From the NCBI GenBank assembly GCA_910588825.1, contig CAJURF010000028.1, positions 1-41,430 on the forward strand: 41,430 nt of DNA, given 5' to 3'. A program made the position numbers and the translations under genes. This document shows positions 25,725 to 33,976 of the stretch, piece by piece; position 1 is the stretch's first letter; every line of letters begins with the position of its first letter. Below the pieces are notes generated by a model. It searched no databases and was not told the DNA's origin. It saw only the letters and a list, made by a program, of their open reading frames with translations. The stretch is from an uncultured Lachnospiraceae bacterium (lineage in GTDB: Bacteria; Bacillota; Clostridia; Lachnospirales; Lachnospiraceae).

Positions 25725-26887
25725 GAGAACTGCTTTCACAAAAAGTTCTTCAGTTAAAGCCCTCCGGTATCCGGAAATTTTTCGACGTGGCCAATGAGGT
25801 GCCCGGAGTGATTTCCCTGGGTGTGGGGGAACCGGATTTTGACACCCCCTACCACATCCGCGAGGCTGCAGTCCAGGCCATGCAGTCCGGAAAAACCTTC
25901 TACACCGCAAATCACGGCCTTCTGGAACTTCGCAGGGAAATCTGCAATTATACTTACCGAAAAACAGGACTGAAATATGATCCCGAATCCCAGGTCATGA
26001 TCACCGTGGGCGGCAGCGAAGCCATTGATATTGCCCTGCGCACCATCATCAATCCCGGCGATGAGATCTTGTATATTGAGCCCAGCTTCGTGTCCTATCT
26101 TCCCTGCATCATCATGGCAGACGGCGTTCCGGTGCCCATTGAGCTGAAACAGGAAAACCGTTTCCGCCTCACCAGGGAACAGCTGGAACAGGCAGTCACG
26201 CCAAAGAGCAAAGCACTGTTTATCTCCTACCCCAACAATCCCACGGGAGCGATTATGGAGCGGGAAGACCTGGAGGCTCTGGCGGACGTTATAGAAAGGC
26301 ACAATCTGCTGGTCATTTCGGATGAAATCTACAGCGAACTGACTTACGGACAGGAACATGTGAGCCTGGCAAGCCTGCCTGGCATGAAAGAACGCACCAT
26401 CATGATCAACGGATTTTCCAAAAACTTTGCCATGACCGGATGGCGGCTGGGATATGCGCTGGGTAACCAGGAAGTGATTGAACAGATGATCAAAGTACAC
26501 CAGTATGTAATTATGTGCGCCCCTACAGTCAGCCAGTACGGAGCTATGGAAGCTATGGTAAACGGAGAGGCTGATGCCGTCTCCATGCGGGAATCCTACA
26601 ATCAGCGCCGCCGCTATCTCCACCACGAACTAGAACGTCTGGGGCTTCCCTGCTTCCAGCCGGAGGGGGCATTCTATATGTTCCCTGACATCCGGGAATT
26701 CGGCATGTCCAGCGAAGACTTCGCCATGGACCTGCTGAATGAAGAAAAAGTCGCCGTAGTCCCGGGCAGTGCCTTTGGGGAATCGGGAGAGGGATATGTG
26801 CGGATTTCCTACGCCTATTCCATTGCGGAACTGAAAGAAGCCTTGGCTCGGATTGAGCGGTATATACAGAAAAAAAGAAGTGAATAA
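25721..26887 (+). CDS. class I/II PLP-dependent aminotransferase
   Basis: A 388-residue aminotransferase of fold type I. It has the GVGEPDFDTP substrate loop, PNNPTG (171-176), Asp201 that binds the PLP pyridine nitrogen, and Lys234 for the Schiff base (GFSKNFAMTGWRLGY). A C-terminal RISYAYS motif carries the substrate-carboxylate Arg. It resembles AspC/PatA-type or aromatic aminotransferases that transfer amino groups to 2-oxo acids; the exact amino acid is not determinable. It is coupled to an Lrp regulator by a 4-base overlap. Confidence 0.94.
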   Translation: MRELLSQKVLQLKPSGIRKFFDVANEVPGVISLGVGEPDFDTPYHIREAAVQAMQSGKTFYTANHGLLELRREICNYTYRKTGLKYDPESQVMITVGGSEAIDIALRTIINPGDEILYIEPSFVSYLPCIIMADGVPVPIELKQENRFRLTREQLEQAVTPKSKALFISYPNNPTGAIMEREDLEALADVIERHNLLVISDEIYSELTYGQEHVSLASLPGMKERTIMINGFSKNFAMTGWRLGYALGNQEVIEQMIKVHQYVIMCAPTVSQYGAMEAMVNGEADAVSMRESYNQRRRYLHHELERLGLPCFQPEGAFYMFPDIREFGMSSEDFAMDLLNEEKVAVVPGSAFGESGEGYVRISYAYSIAELKEALARIERYIQKKRSE

Positions 26888-26947
26888 AAACCCGCAAACG
26901 GTCCATACTTTTGATAGGAAATACCCTTGAAAGGAGTGTGGATAAAA

Positions 26948-27154
26948 ATGGGAAAGAAAAAAGAACCGGAAAAGGAAATTGACCTGGACGAGCTCACACC
27001 CCAGGAAAAACTCAAGTATGAAATCGCCGAAGAATTGGGACTGCTGGACCAGGTTCTGGAAAATGGATGGAAAAGCCTTCCCGCCAAAGATACCGGACGG
27101 ATTGGGGGGCTCATCACAAGACGTAAAAAAATGCTGGAAAGATCTCAGGAATAG
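26948..27154 (+). CDS. alpha/beta-type small acid-soluble spore protein
   Basis: A 68-residue protein. The charged N-terminus (MGKKKEPEKEIDLDEL) leads into KLKYEIAEELGLLDQV, which carries the EIA-type region where the GPR protease cuts SASPs, and then GRIGGLITRRKK, equivalent to the conserved Gly-Gly and basic tail. These proteins coat spore DNA. The ATG at 26948 has AAGGAG upstream; a longer TTG start at 26927 is less likely. A strong terminator follows. It probably has its own sporulation promoter, though I could not locate one with confidence. Confidence 0.85.
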   Translation: MGKKKEPEKEIDLDELTPQEKLKYEIAEELGLLDQVLENGWKSLPAKDTGRIGGLITRRKKMLERSQE

Positions 27155-27162
27155 CAACCGTG

Positions 27163-27208
27163 AAAAAAGCAGGAACCCCCGTATATACGGGAAAGTTCCT
27201 GCTTTTTA
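27163..27208. terminator. bidirectional rho-independent terminator
   Basis: AAAAAAGCAGGAAC and GTTCCTGCTTTTT flank an inner CCCGTATATACGGG palindrome. A T-run follows the stem on both strands, so it can end transcription of the SASP gene from the left and of the MATE gene from the right. Confidence 0.9.
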
Positions 27209-27301
27209 AATTCCTTATTGCTGCAGGCATTTTCATATCAATCCTGTATATAACTGTAATACTCCAGAAACCCTCTTCTGCCTTACGCAGGATAAAATCT
27301 T

Positions 27302-28666
27302 CTATCCTTTGTACACTGCTTCTTTTAATCCCCGCCCGCGTATATAGAACAAGACTGAAAAAGCAGTCCCCATCGCCACCCAGGATGCAATATAGATCCA
27401 TACGATACATTCCATACTCCTATATCCCGGTAAAATGGCCAAAATACATATAACTCGGAGCAGACATGTGCAGAGCAGCGTTATGAGCATAGGTTTTACT
27501 GTATCCCCCATGCTGCAGCAGGCTCCGGAAAAAGATTCCGCCAAAGCATAAAACACAAAAAACGGGGCCATGAGCTTCATATACCGGACCGAAAGCGGGA
27601 CTACAGTCCCCGCATCCTTGGCAGAGACAAACCAATGCCCCATAATGTCCGTAGCAAAGAACAAAATGACACTGATAACGGCCACACAGACGGCAGACAT
27701 GGCCGTTCCCACCAACACACCCCGTTTGACGCGTTCCGCTTTCTGCGCTCCCATGTTCTGTGCTGTATAGGTGGTCAGCGCAGGACTCATAGCGTCCGCG
27801 GTCAGCCAGATCAGCATATCCAGCTTATCACAGATCCCCCACGCCGCGATCTGATCCGTACCCATGCTGTTCACGCTGGCCTGAACCATAGAATTGGCGA
27901 CGGGGAAAAGGATTGCCTGCAATGCCAAGGGAAATCCTATCTTGACCATAAATAGCATATGTTCTTTACAAAAGTGCATATGCCATATCTTCTTCTGTCC
28001 TTCCTCCCGTTCAATTTCGGCCAGCAGCCACATTGTATAGACTGCGCTGAGAATCTGAGCCAAAACAGTCGCAGCGGCAGCCCCTCTGACGCCCAGACGG
28101 AATCCCCCTACCAACAGCAGATCTCCCGCTATATTGAGGGCGGAGCAGAGGAGCAGAACATATAAAGGCCGCTTAGAGTCCCCCAGTGCCCGCAAAATGC
28201 CGGACGCCATATTAAACAAAATCATGGCCCATATCCCGCCGAAATAGACCCGCGTATAGGCAGCGGTCTCTGCGTATATATCCTCCGGCACCGCCATGAT
28301 ATCCAGAAAAAAAGGTGTCATAAGTACACCGGCAATAGAACACAGAAGTCCCAGAACAACCGAAACCGTATAAGCCGTCCGGATCGAACAATGCAGGCTC
28401 TCCCCGTCTTTCGCCCCATAGTATCTGGAGATCATAATCGTCGCCCCGGCCGCCAGACCATTCATAAAATTCAGCGGAAATTTAAAAAGAGTATGCACAC
28501 TGTCAATGGCAGCAAGACCGCTTTTTCCGTTAAACTGACCCACAATGACCCCGTCCGCCGTTATATAAAGCTGCTGTATCAGGCTTCCCAAAATAATGGG
28601 CGCGACGAACAGGAGTAATGCTGTAAAAATATTTCCTTGTGTTAGATTGAGCGTCTTTTTCTTCAT
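27302..28666 (-). CDS. MATE family efflux transporter
   Basis: A 454-residue protein with about twelve membrane helices in two similar halves, starting KKKTLNLTQGNIFTALLLF and containing the PIILGSLIQQLY and ADGVIVGQF segments typical of the bacterial NorM/DinF-like branch. MATE proteins export organic cations or drugs in exchange for Na+ or H+. The ATG at 28666 has GGGAGG 14 bases upstream and overlaps the stop of a 68-codon frame. It is the last gene of the minus-strand block that starts at the cobalamin riboswitch, though separated from it by a decayed gene and a structured leader, so co-regulation is uncertain. Confidence 0.94.
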   Translation of the reverse strand: MKKKTLNLTQGNIFTALLLFVAPIILGSLIQQLYITADGVIVGQFNGKSGLAAIDSVHTLFKFPLNFMNGLAAGATIMISRYYGAKDGESLHCSIRTAYTVSVVLGLLCSIAGVLMTPFFLDIMAVPEDIYAETAAYTRVYFGGIWAMILFNMASGILRALGDSKRPLYVLLLCSALNIAGDLLLVGGFRLGVRGAAAATVLAQILSAVYTMWLLAEIEREEGQKKIWHMHFCKEHMLFMVKIGFPLALQAILFPVANSMVQASVNSMGTDQIAAWGICDKLDMLIWLTADAMSPALTTYTAQNMGAQKAERVKRGVLVGTAMSAVCVAVISVILFFATDIMGHWFVSAKDAGTVVPLSVRYMKLMAPFFVFYALAESFSGACCSMGDTVKPMLITLLCTCLLRVICILAILPGYRSMECIVWIYIASWVAMGTAFSVLFYIRGRGLKEAVYKG

Positions 28667-28884
28667 AGTTTCTCAAAAAACCTCCCAACTGTAGTACTAG
28701 ATGACCGGGCTGGAACTGTATATCCCGAAATCTTGCCGTATTTTGCGGCAGAACACCCCGCGGGATAGTACCCGCTGACATCATGACAAGGATATAGCAT
28801 ACCCCAAACCTCCACAAGCCCCCGGGGGATAAAACCGCACAAATTTTCCTCCCCCGGAGTTCTCCACACAGGGAAGGTTTCAGA
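28667..28884 (-). promoter_or_regulatory. structured leader of the MATE gene
   Basis: About 220 bases without a convincing gene. Stems visible include CCGGGGGA/TCCCCCGG (28822-28829 with 28850-28857), GCGGG/CCCGC (28760-28764 with 28771-28775) and GCCG/CGGC near 28733-28748. A 68-codon GTG-initiated frame (28663-28869) runs through it and ends at the MATE start, but its product looks random. It may be a riboswitch-like leader or simply the decayed remains of the upstream gene. No known class was matched. Confidence 0.4.
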
Positions 28885-29085
28885 TTATTTTCTATATAAG
28901 ATACGAATTGAATTCAGAAGACACAACACCGATACGCCTGTATCTGCAAACACCGCCACCCTCATATACGCAAAGCCGAATAGCCCGGCAATCATGACCA
29001 CCACATCCGCCGCTCCCCATAGCTGCCCTTTCATGTCTATCATGTCTCTCATCATCTCTGTGACCGCGGCCTTTTTTATGATTTT
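28885..29085 (-). pseudogene. remnant of heavy-metal P-type ATPase C-terminus
   Basis: In the minus-strand frame ending at TAA 28885-28887, the last 30 or so residues (MRVAVFADTGVSVLCLLNSI then RILYRK) match the final membrane helix pair of HMA-type P1B ATPases such as CadA/ZntA (consensus roughly MWxAVFADVGVxVLxVLNxxR). The frame is closed by a TGA 10 codons before the first ATG (29055), and nothing of the catalytic domains remains, so it is a 3' remnant. A strong Shine-Dalgarno just upstream serves a different frame. It lies between two transport genes of the B12-riboswitch block. Confidence 0.65.
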
Positions 29086-29106
29086 TCACGATCGTCTTCC
29101 TCCTTG

Positions 29107-30294
29107 TCATTCCCCCCTCCTGACTTTTGCTTCTTTCCAAGTATAAGCTTCTGCCAGAGCTTTCAGCTTCTCAAAACTGGCTTTCCCATCATATACTTTC
29201 ATCACAGAACACAGGTCTTCATAATCGTAGGCATTCACATAAATACCTGTTGCCAAGGCATATTGATCGTTATACTCCTTTTTATTTTTTGAGAGCCAAT
29301 AACCCTGGGTCATCTGGAATGCTCTGCCGTTTTCACGGAACTCATCTCCATATCCGGTCACCGCATTATACATAGCGGCGAATGAGGGGCCAATCGTAGA
29401 ACCGAATTTACCCGCGACATAACATAAGGTCCCGTTTGCGAACAGCGCCTTGTTAGTCATACTGTAACAGTCAATCACACCCTGTTTCACCCCTTCCTTT
29501 TTCAAAACATCCACCATACTGTACATAGAAAACATGGAAAGGACAAGATCATACTCTGTACTCTCCAGTTCCTCCACTGCCCTCTTTTCAACATCTTCCC
29601 TTGTGGTATATCCTGGGAAAACAGTCAGCCCTATATTCCCAGCAGTTAGTTTTACCGCATCTTCAGTCACTGCCAGTTTTTCCACACTCTGCCCAAGATC
29701 TCCGAAATATTTTTCAAAGACCTCCAAAGCCCCTACAGACCGCATCCGGTGCATCTCATTTCCTATGGCTGCACCGCCGGTAAACAGGATATAAGAATCC
29801 CCCTCCATCTCATTGATGAAATATTCCGCCATATCTGCGCCTGCCTGGCGTTCAATCTCAAGACCAGGCCCTACGACTCCGAGAAAATACGGTTCATCTG
29901 CCACAGCCTCGTACGCCTCATCTGTCACTGTACCTGAAGCCAGCATATAATATATCCCTTTTGATGCGCAGTAATCCACCTCCGCTGCAAGGTCATAAGT
30001 AATGAATGACATAATCCCTTCTACCCCTTCCGCACAGGCATCTTCCAAAAATTTCATCTCATCTTCTGCACTGCGGATCGCATAAGAATAACAAAAATCA
30101 ACCTCTGGAAAACATTTTTTGATATAATCTGTCAGATACTCGCGGAATGCGGTTACTTCATCATCCGTCACATCATAAACGGCTACTCCGATCCTATGCT
30201 CCGATCTGCCGCCTGTTTCTTCTTGCATACTGGAACATCCTCCAACACCGAGCACCATCAGAATTGCCAGCAGGATAGAAACTATCTTTTTCAC
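29107..30294 (-). CDS. periplasmic-binding-like lipoprotein
   Basis: A 395-residue protein with a lipoprotein signal (LLAILMVLGVGGCSS, lipid-carrying Cys near residue 20). The mature part has the alternating strand/helix pattern of type-I periplasmic-binding proteins (RbsB/BMP-like): RIGVAVYDVTDDEVTAFREY, EGVEGIMSFITYD, SYILFTGGAAIGNEM. The start is a GTG at 30294 with AGGAGG six bases upstream, overlapping the preceding ATPase stop by 4 bases. It therefore belongs to the Opp/Nik-type operon, although that operon already has a type-II binding protein. The ligand is unknown; regulation suggests a corrinoid- or metal-related role. Confidence 0.8.
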   Translation of the reverse strand: MKKIVSILLAILMVLGVGGCSSMQEETGGRSEHRIGVAVYDVTDDEVTAFREYLTDYIKKCFPEVDFCYSYAIRSAEDEMKFLEDACAEGVEGIMSFITYDLAAEVDYCASKGIYYMLASGTVTDEAYEAVADEPYFLGVVGPGLEIERQAGADMAEYFINEMEGDSYILFTGGAAIGNEMHRMRSVGALEVFEKYFGDLGQSVEKLAVTEDAVKLTAGNIGLTVFPGYTTREDVEKRAVEELESTEYDLVLSMFSMYSMVDVLKKEGVKQGVIDCYSMTNKALFANGTLCYVAGKFGSTIGPSFAAMYNAVTGYGDEFRENGRAFQMTQGYWLSKNKKEYNDQYALATGIYVNAYDYEDLCSVMKVYDGKASFEKLKALAEAYTWKEAKVRRGE

Positions 30295-31268
30295 ACTTTT
30301 CCTCCTCTCTTTCCGAATACATGGCAAGACACCTCATGTCCCAATCCCAATTCTCTCAAGACAGGGGGTTCCCTCCGGCATATATCTATACAATGCTCAC
30401 AGCGGTCCTGAAAGGGGCATCCCTTTGGAACATCCAGGGGACTGGGCGCTTCGCTCTCAATGCTCTCGATTTTTTTGGAAAAATCCATATTGATATCGAA
30501 AATCGCCCCCATCAATGCTTTTGTATATGGATGAACCGCATTTTTATCCAGTCCTTCTGCAGGGAGCACCTCCACGATATTCCCCAGGTACATGACCGCG
30601 ATCTGATGGGCAAAAGACTGGATCAGGCCCAGATCGTGGGCGATAAAGCCGATGGCAATATTTTTCTCTTTCTGCAGTTTTACCACCAGTTCTATAATCG
30701 TCTTCTGCACAGAAACATCCAGGGCACAGGTTGCCTCATCCATGACCACGATCTCCGGTTCCAGCACAATGGCCCTGGCGATGGCAATCCTCTGCCGTTG
30801 GCCGCCGCTCATATTATGGGGATAGCGGTCCGCAAATTCTGCAGGAAGATCCACCATCTCCAGATATCTTTTCGCCACTGCGTCTTTTTCACTTTTTTTA
30901 ATCCGCTTAAAATTTATCAGAGGCTCACAGATGATATCCCTTATCTTCATCTTTGGGTTAAAAGAACCGGACGGATCCTGGAACACCATCTGGATCTTCT
31001 GCCGGTTCTGCCGGAGTTTTTCCCCTTTCATCTTGGTAATGTCTTTTCCATGAAAAAAGATCTCTCCTTCCGTAGGCGTATCCAGTGAGACCAGAAAGCG
31101 CATGAACGTACTCTTCCCACACCCGGACTCGCCTACCAGTCCCAGTGTTTTTCCTTTATACATCCTCAGACTGACATCGCTGCATGCCACCAGTGTCCGA
31201 TTATTGGAAGCCGGAAACCTGCGTGTCACATGTTTTGCGTCCAGAATCATATCTTTCTCATCAAACAT
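30291..31268 (-). CDS. Opp/Dpp/Nik-type ABC transporter ATP-binding protein (second ATPase)
   Basis: A 325-residue ATPase. Walker A is GESGCGKST, the Q-loop is VFQDPSGSFNP, the signature is MSGGQRQR, and Walker B is IVVMDEATCALD. The C-terminus has the oligopeptide/dipeptide ATPase extension with clustered Cys residues (GCPFQDRCEHCIDICRREPP). It pairs with the ATPase at 31261-32043 to energise the importer. The ATG at 31268 is chosen for its GGGAGGTG site and overlaps the upstream stop by 8 bases. The Walker B region reads DEATCALD rather than the usual DEPTSALD, a mild deviation. Confidence 0.93.
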   Translation of the reverse strand: MFDEKDMILDAKHVTRRFPASNNRTLVACSDVSLRMYKGKTLGLVGESGCGKSTFMRFLVSLDTPTEGEIFFHGKDITKMKGEKLRQNRQKIQMVFQDPSGSFNPKMKIRDIICEPLINFKRIKKSEKDAVAKRYLEMVDLPAEFADRYPHNMSGGQRQRIAIARAIVLEPEIVVMDEATCALDVSVQKTIIELVVKLQKEKNIAIGFIAHDLGLIQSFAHQIAVMYLGNIVEVLPAEGLDKNAVHPYTKALMGAIFDINMDFSKKIESIESEAPSPLDVPKGCPFQDRCEHCIDICRREPPVLRELGLGHEVSCHVFGKRGGKV

Positions 31269-32043
31269 AACGTTCACCTCCCAACGACGGCACTGCTTCC
31301 AGCAGGCTTTTTGTATACTCGCTCTGAGGATGATGGAGTATCTCCTCACGGTCCCCCGCGTCCACAATCTCCCCGTTCTTCATGACAAAGATATGATCCG
31401 ACATATAGGCCGCCACACCCAGATTATGCGTTACCACAATGATGCTGGTCTTATACGCATCCCGCAGTTCCATCATTTGGCGGACAATCTGCGCTTGGGT
31501 CGTCACATCCAACGCGCTGGTAGGCTCATCTGCCAGAAGCAGCTTTGGTTGGAATGTCATAGCCATAGCAATCCCCACCCTCTGCCTCATGCCCCCTGAT
31601 AATTGGAACGGATAACTCTTCATAATGTTGTCGCCGCTGGGGAGCCGCATGCGCTCCAGCATCTGGATTCCCCTGTCCCAGGCGTCTTTTTTCGTCATAT
31701 TTTCATGAGTACGGATATATTCCACAAACTGTCTGCCAATGATCCTGGTCTGGTTGATCATCGCGCCGGAATCCTGGAAGATCATGGAGATATCCGTCCC
31801 TCTGAGTTTTCTCCACTCTTCCTTTGTATTTAACAAAAGGGATTTTCCCTCAAACAGAATATCGCCCTTCGTCACCTTTCCTCCGCCGCCCAGAAGCCCT
31901 AAGACTGCTCGGATTACTGTGGTCTTCCCGCTACCGCTCTCTCCCACGATGCTGCAGATCTTCCCCTGTCCGAGAGAAAGGTTAAGATCCTTGACGGCAG
32001 GCCGTTCTTTATAAGATATGGTAACATCTTTTAATCTCAACAC
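31261..32043 (-). CDS. Opp/Dpp/Nik-type ABC transporter ATP-binding protein (first ATPase)
   Basis: A 260-residue ATPase with Walker A GESGSGKTT, signature LSGGMRQR and Walker B LLLADEPTSALD. It is shorter than OppD/DppD (about 330 residues) because it lacks the C-terminal oligopeptide extension; its size is like the nickel ATPase NikD (254 in E. coli). The start is GTG at 32043 with a strong AAAGGAGGG site. It is the fourth gene of the operon. Confidence 0.93.
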   Translation of the reverse strand: MLRLKDVTISYKERPAVKDLNLSLGQGKICSIVGESGSGKTTVIRAVLGLLGGGGKVTKGDILFEGKSLLLNTKEEWRKLRGTDISMIFQDSGAMINQTRIIGRQFVEYIRTHENMTKKDAWDRGIQMLERMRLPSGDNIMKSYPFQLSGGMRQRVGIAMAMTFQPKLLLADEPTSALDVTTQAQIVRQMMELRDAYKTSIIVVTHNLGVAAYMSDHIFVMKNGEIVDAGDREEILHHPQSEYTKSLLEAVPSLGGERYV

Positions 32044-32057
32044 GATCTATCCCTCCT

Positions 32058-32891
32058 TTACTCATCTCTGGGATCCAGTACATCCCGCAGGCTGTCGCCG
32101 AAGAGGTTAAAGACCACCACCACAATTAAGATCGCAAGGCCGGGAAAAATCATCAGCCACGGTGCCGCCGCCATATAAGCTCTACCTTCATTCAACATCA
32201 GGCCCCACTCCGGCGCAGGCGCCTGTGCGCCGAACCCCAGAAAAGACAGCCCCGCCAGCTCCAGCATCATACTGCCGATATCTGTAGCTCCCGTAATGAT
32301 CAATGTGGGCAGCGCATTCGGCAGCATGTATCTCGTCAATATGTACGGCGTCTTGGATCCAGTGACCACAGCTGCCGCCACATAGTCCCGGTGGCGTATC
32401 TTCAGTACCAGGCTCCGTGCCAGACGCGCATATTTTGTCCAGCTCACCATAGAGATGGCAAGAACCGCATTCTGTATGCTGGCTCCAAGGATACCCGCAA
32501 TCGCGATCGCTAAAACCATACCGGGAAAAGATACCATCATGTCAGAAAAACGCATGAGTGCCGCGTCTGTAATCCCTCCGAAATAACCTGCCAGGATTCC
32601 CAGAACTGTTCCCACGGTAAAGATAATCACAACCACGCTGAGTGCAGCCGTCAGAGACGTCCTCGTCCCATAGATCACCCGAGCAAAAATATCCCTGCCC
32701 AGTTTATCTGTCCCAAACCAGTGTGCTGCACTGGGTTTCTGCAGGGCATTTGCCAGCGCCCCTTCTGTGGGATCCTGTCCCCTCACTAAAAACGGGGCAA
32801 AGACTGCCGCTAACACCACCAGCAGGACTAAAAAGCAAAAAAATATAAACGACTTGTCTTTTTTCACAAATTCTTTCACGGCCCCGGTCAC
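32058..32891 (-). CDS. Opp/Dpp/Nik-type ABC transporter permease (C subunit)
   Basis: A 277-residue permease with an N-terminal helix (about 16-37) and a BPD-type transmembrane domain with about five further helices. HWFGTDKLGRDIFARVIYG and the ELAGLSFLGFGAQAPAPEWG segment are typical of the DppC/NikC family. The size equals that of E. coli NikC. A GTG at 32891 overlaps the upstream stop (GTGA); a second in-frame GTG at 32879 has the better site (GAGGTGA) and may be the real start. Confidence 0.93.
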   Translation of the reverse strand: MTGAVKEFVKKDKSFIFFCFLVLLVVLAAVFAPFLVRGQDPTEGALANALQKPSAAHWFGTDKLGRDIFARVIYGTRTSLTAALSVVVIIFTVGTVLGILAGYFGGITDAALMRFSDMMVSFPGMVLAIAIAGILGASIQNAVLAISMVSWTKYARLARSLVLKIRHRDYVAAAVVTGSKTPYILTRYMLPNALPTLIITGATDIGSMMLELAGLSFLGFGAQAPAPEWGLMLNEGRAYMAAAPWLMIFPGLAILIVVVVFNLFGDSLRDVLDPRDE

Positions 32892-33826
32892 CTCTTTTCT
32901 CTCATTCTTGGATCTACAAAATTATAGGAAATATCCACTGCCAGATTGATCACCATGTAAATCAGCGCGATCCACAGCACATACCCCTGAATCAGGGGAT
33001 AATCATAAGATGTGATTGCCGATACCGCCAGACTCCCCAATCCCGGATATGAGAAGATGACCTCTACCACCGCCGTGCCGCCCAACAGAGAGCCCACAGA
33101 CAAGCCCAGCATGGTAATCAGCGGGAGCAGGGAATTGGGAAATACATTCAGCCACAAAATTTTCCATTCCTTCACACCCCGTGCCCGGGCACCTGTTACA
33201 TAATCCTGGTTCAATTCTTCCAGCACCGCTGTGCGCACCTGCCTCGTATATTTTGCGGACATGGCAAAAGCAAGGGTCACTGCAGGAAGGATCATATTTT
33301 TAAAAGTTATATCGGTAGAGACGACCTGAAGCCATTTTAATTTTACACAGAAAAAAGAGATCAGCAAAAGTCCCACCCAGAAATTGGGCACAGATACGCC
33401 AAAAAAAGTAAGTCCACGAACCAGGCTGTCGATCCATTTGTTCTTGTTCACCGCAGCCAGCATACCGAAAGGTATGGAGACAAGCAGCATCAGGATCATT
33501 GAAAACAATGCCAGCTTCATCGTGGGCCATAATCTGGAGCCTAGAAGATCCAGTACCGGCTTTTTCAGTGAATACGATGCACCAAAATCCCCCCTTAAAC
33601 AGGCAGACAGCCAATCCCCATACTGAACCAGGAACGGACGGTCAATCCCCATTTCTTCTCTGGTCTGCTGCATGACTTCCTCACTGGGCACGATGCCCGA
33701 CGCTGCATACATGGTACGCACCGGATCTCCAGGCGCCATATAAGTCAAAAGAAAGGTCAAAAAACTGATGCCGATCAAAACGATAACAATCTGACCCAGC
33801 CTTTTTCCCAACTGTTTTATAGACAA
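32888..33826 (-). CDS. Opp/Dpp/Nik-type ABC transporter permease (B subunit)
   Basis: A 312-residue permease with six predicted membrane helices. The N-terminus (LGQIVIVLIGISFLTFLLTY, then MAPGDPV) and the ARGVKEWKILWLNVFPNSLL coupling-loop region are typical of DppB/NikB. The start is a TTG at 33826 with AGGAGG nine bases upstream. It follows the binding-protein gene after a 150-base gap that carries a strong hairpin. Confidence 0.93.
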   Translation of the reverse strand: MSIKQLGKRLGQIVIVLIGISFLTFLLTYMAPGDPVRTMYAASGIVPSEEVMQQTREEMGIDRPFLVQYGDWLSACLRGDFGASYSLKKPVLDLLGSRLWPTMKLALFSMILMLLVSIPFGMLAAVNKNKWIDSLVRGLTFFGVSVPNFWVGLLLISFFCVKLKWLQVVSTDITFKNMILPAVTLAFAMSAKYTRQVRTAVLEELNQDYVTGARARGVKEWKILWLNVFPNSLLPLITMLGLSVGSLLGGTAVVEVIFSYPGLGSLAVSAITSYDYPLIQGYVLWIALIYMVINLAVDISYNFVDPRMREKR

Positions 33827-33921
33827 ATTTTTCTTCCTCCTCTCTATATCCCATCATTAAACAGACATGCCGCCTGACAGCGGCACCACTAAATGAGAGT
33901 CAGCTGCTCCGCGCTTAACCG

Positions 33922-33974
33922 GGACTTACAGCGGTACATAAGGCGCCAAAGTACTGCGCCTTACGTACCAGTCC
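33922..33974 (-). other. intercistronic hairpin after the solute-binding protein gene
   Basis: GGACT/AGTCC pair outside a 14-bp stem GGTACATAAGGCGC/GCGCCTTACGTACC (one G-U on RNA). It lies directly after the binding-protein stop with no U-run. In binding-protein-dependent operons such stems often protect the upstream mRNA, giving more binding protein than membrane parts. A smaller GCCGC stem lies nearby at about 33867-33885. Confidence 0.7.
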
Positions 33975-33976
33975 TG

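Noticed and set aside
28663..28869. 68-codon frame ending at the MATE start
   Set aside because: It starts with an unsupported GTG, and its translation has no family resemblance; kept only as part of the structured leader.
28892..29140. Frame with AAGGAGG ahead of a GTG
   Set aside because: The good ribosome site is real, but the product is an Arg/His/Gly-rich nonsense sequence, while the alternative frame gives the P-type ATPase C-terminus.
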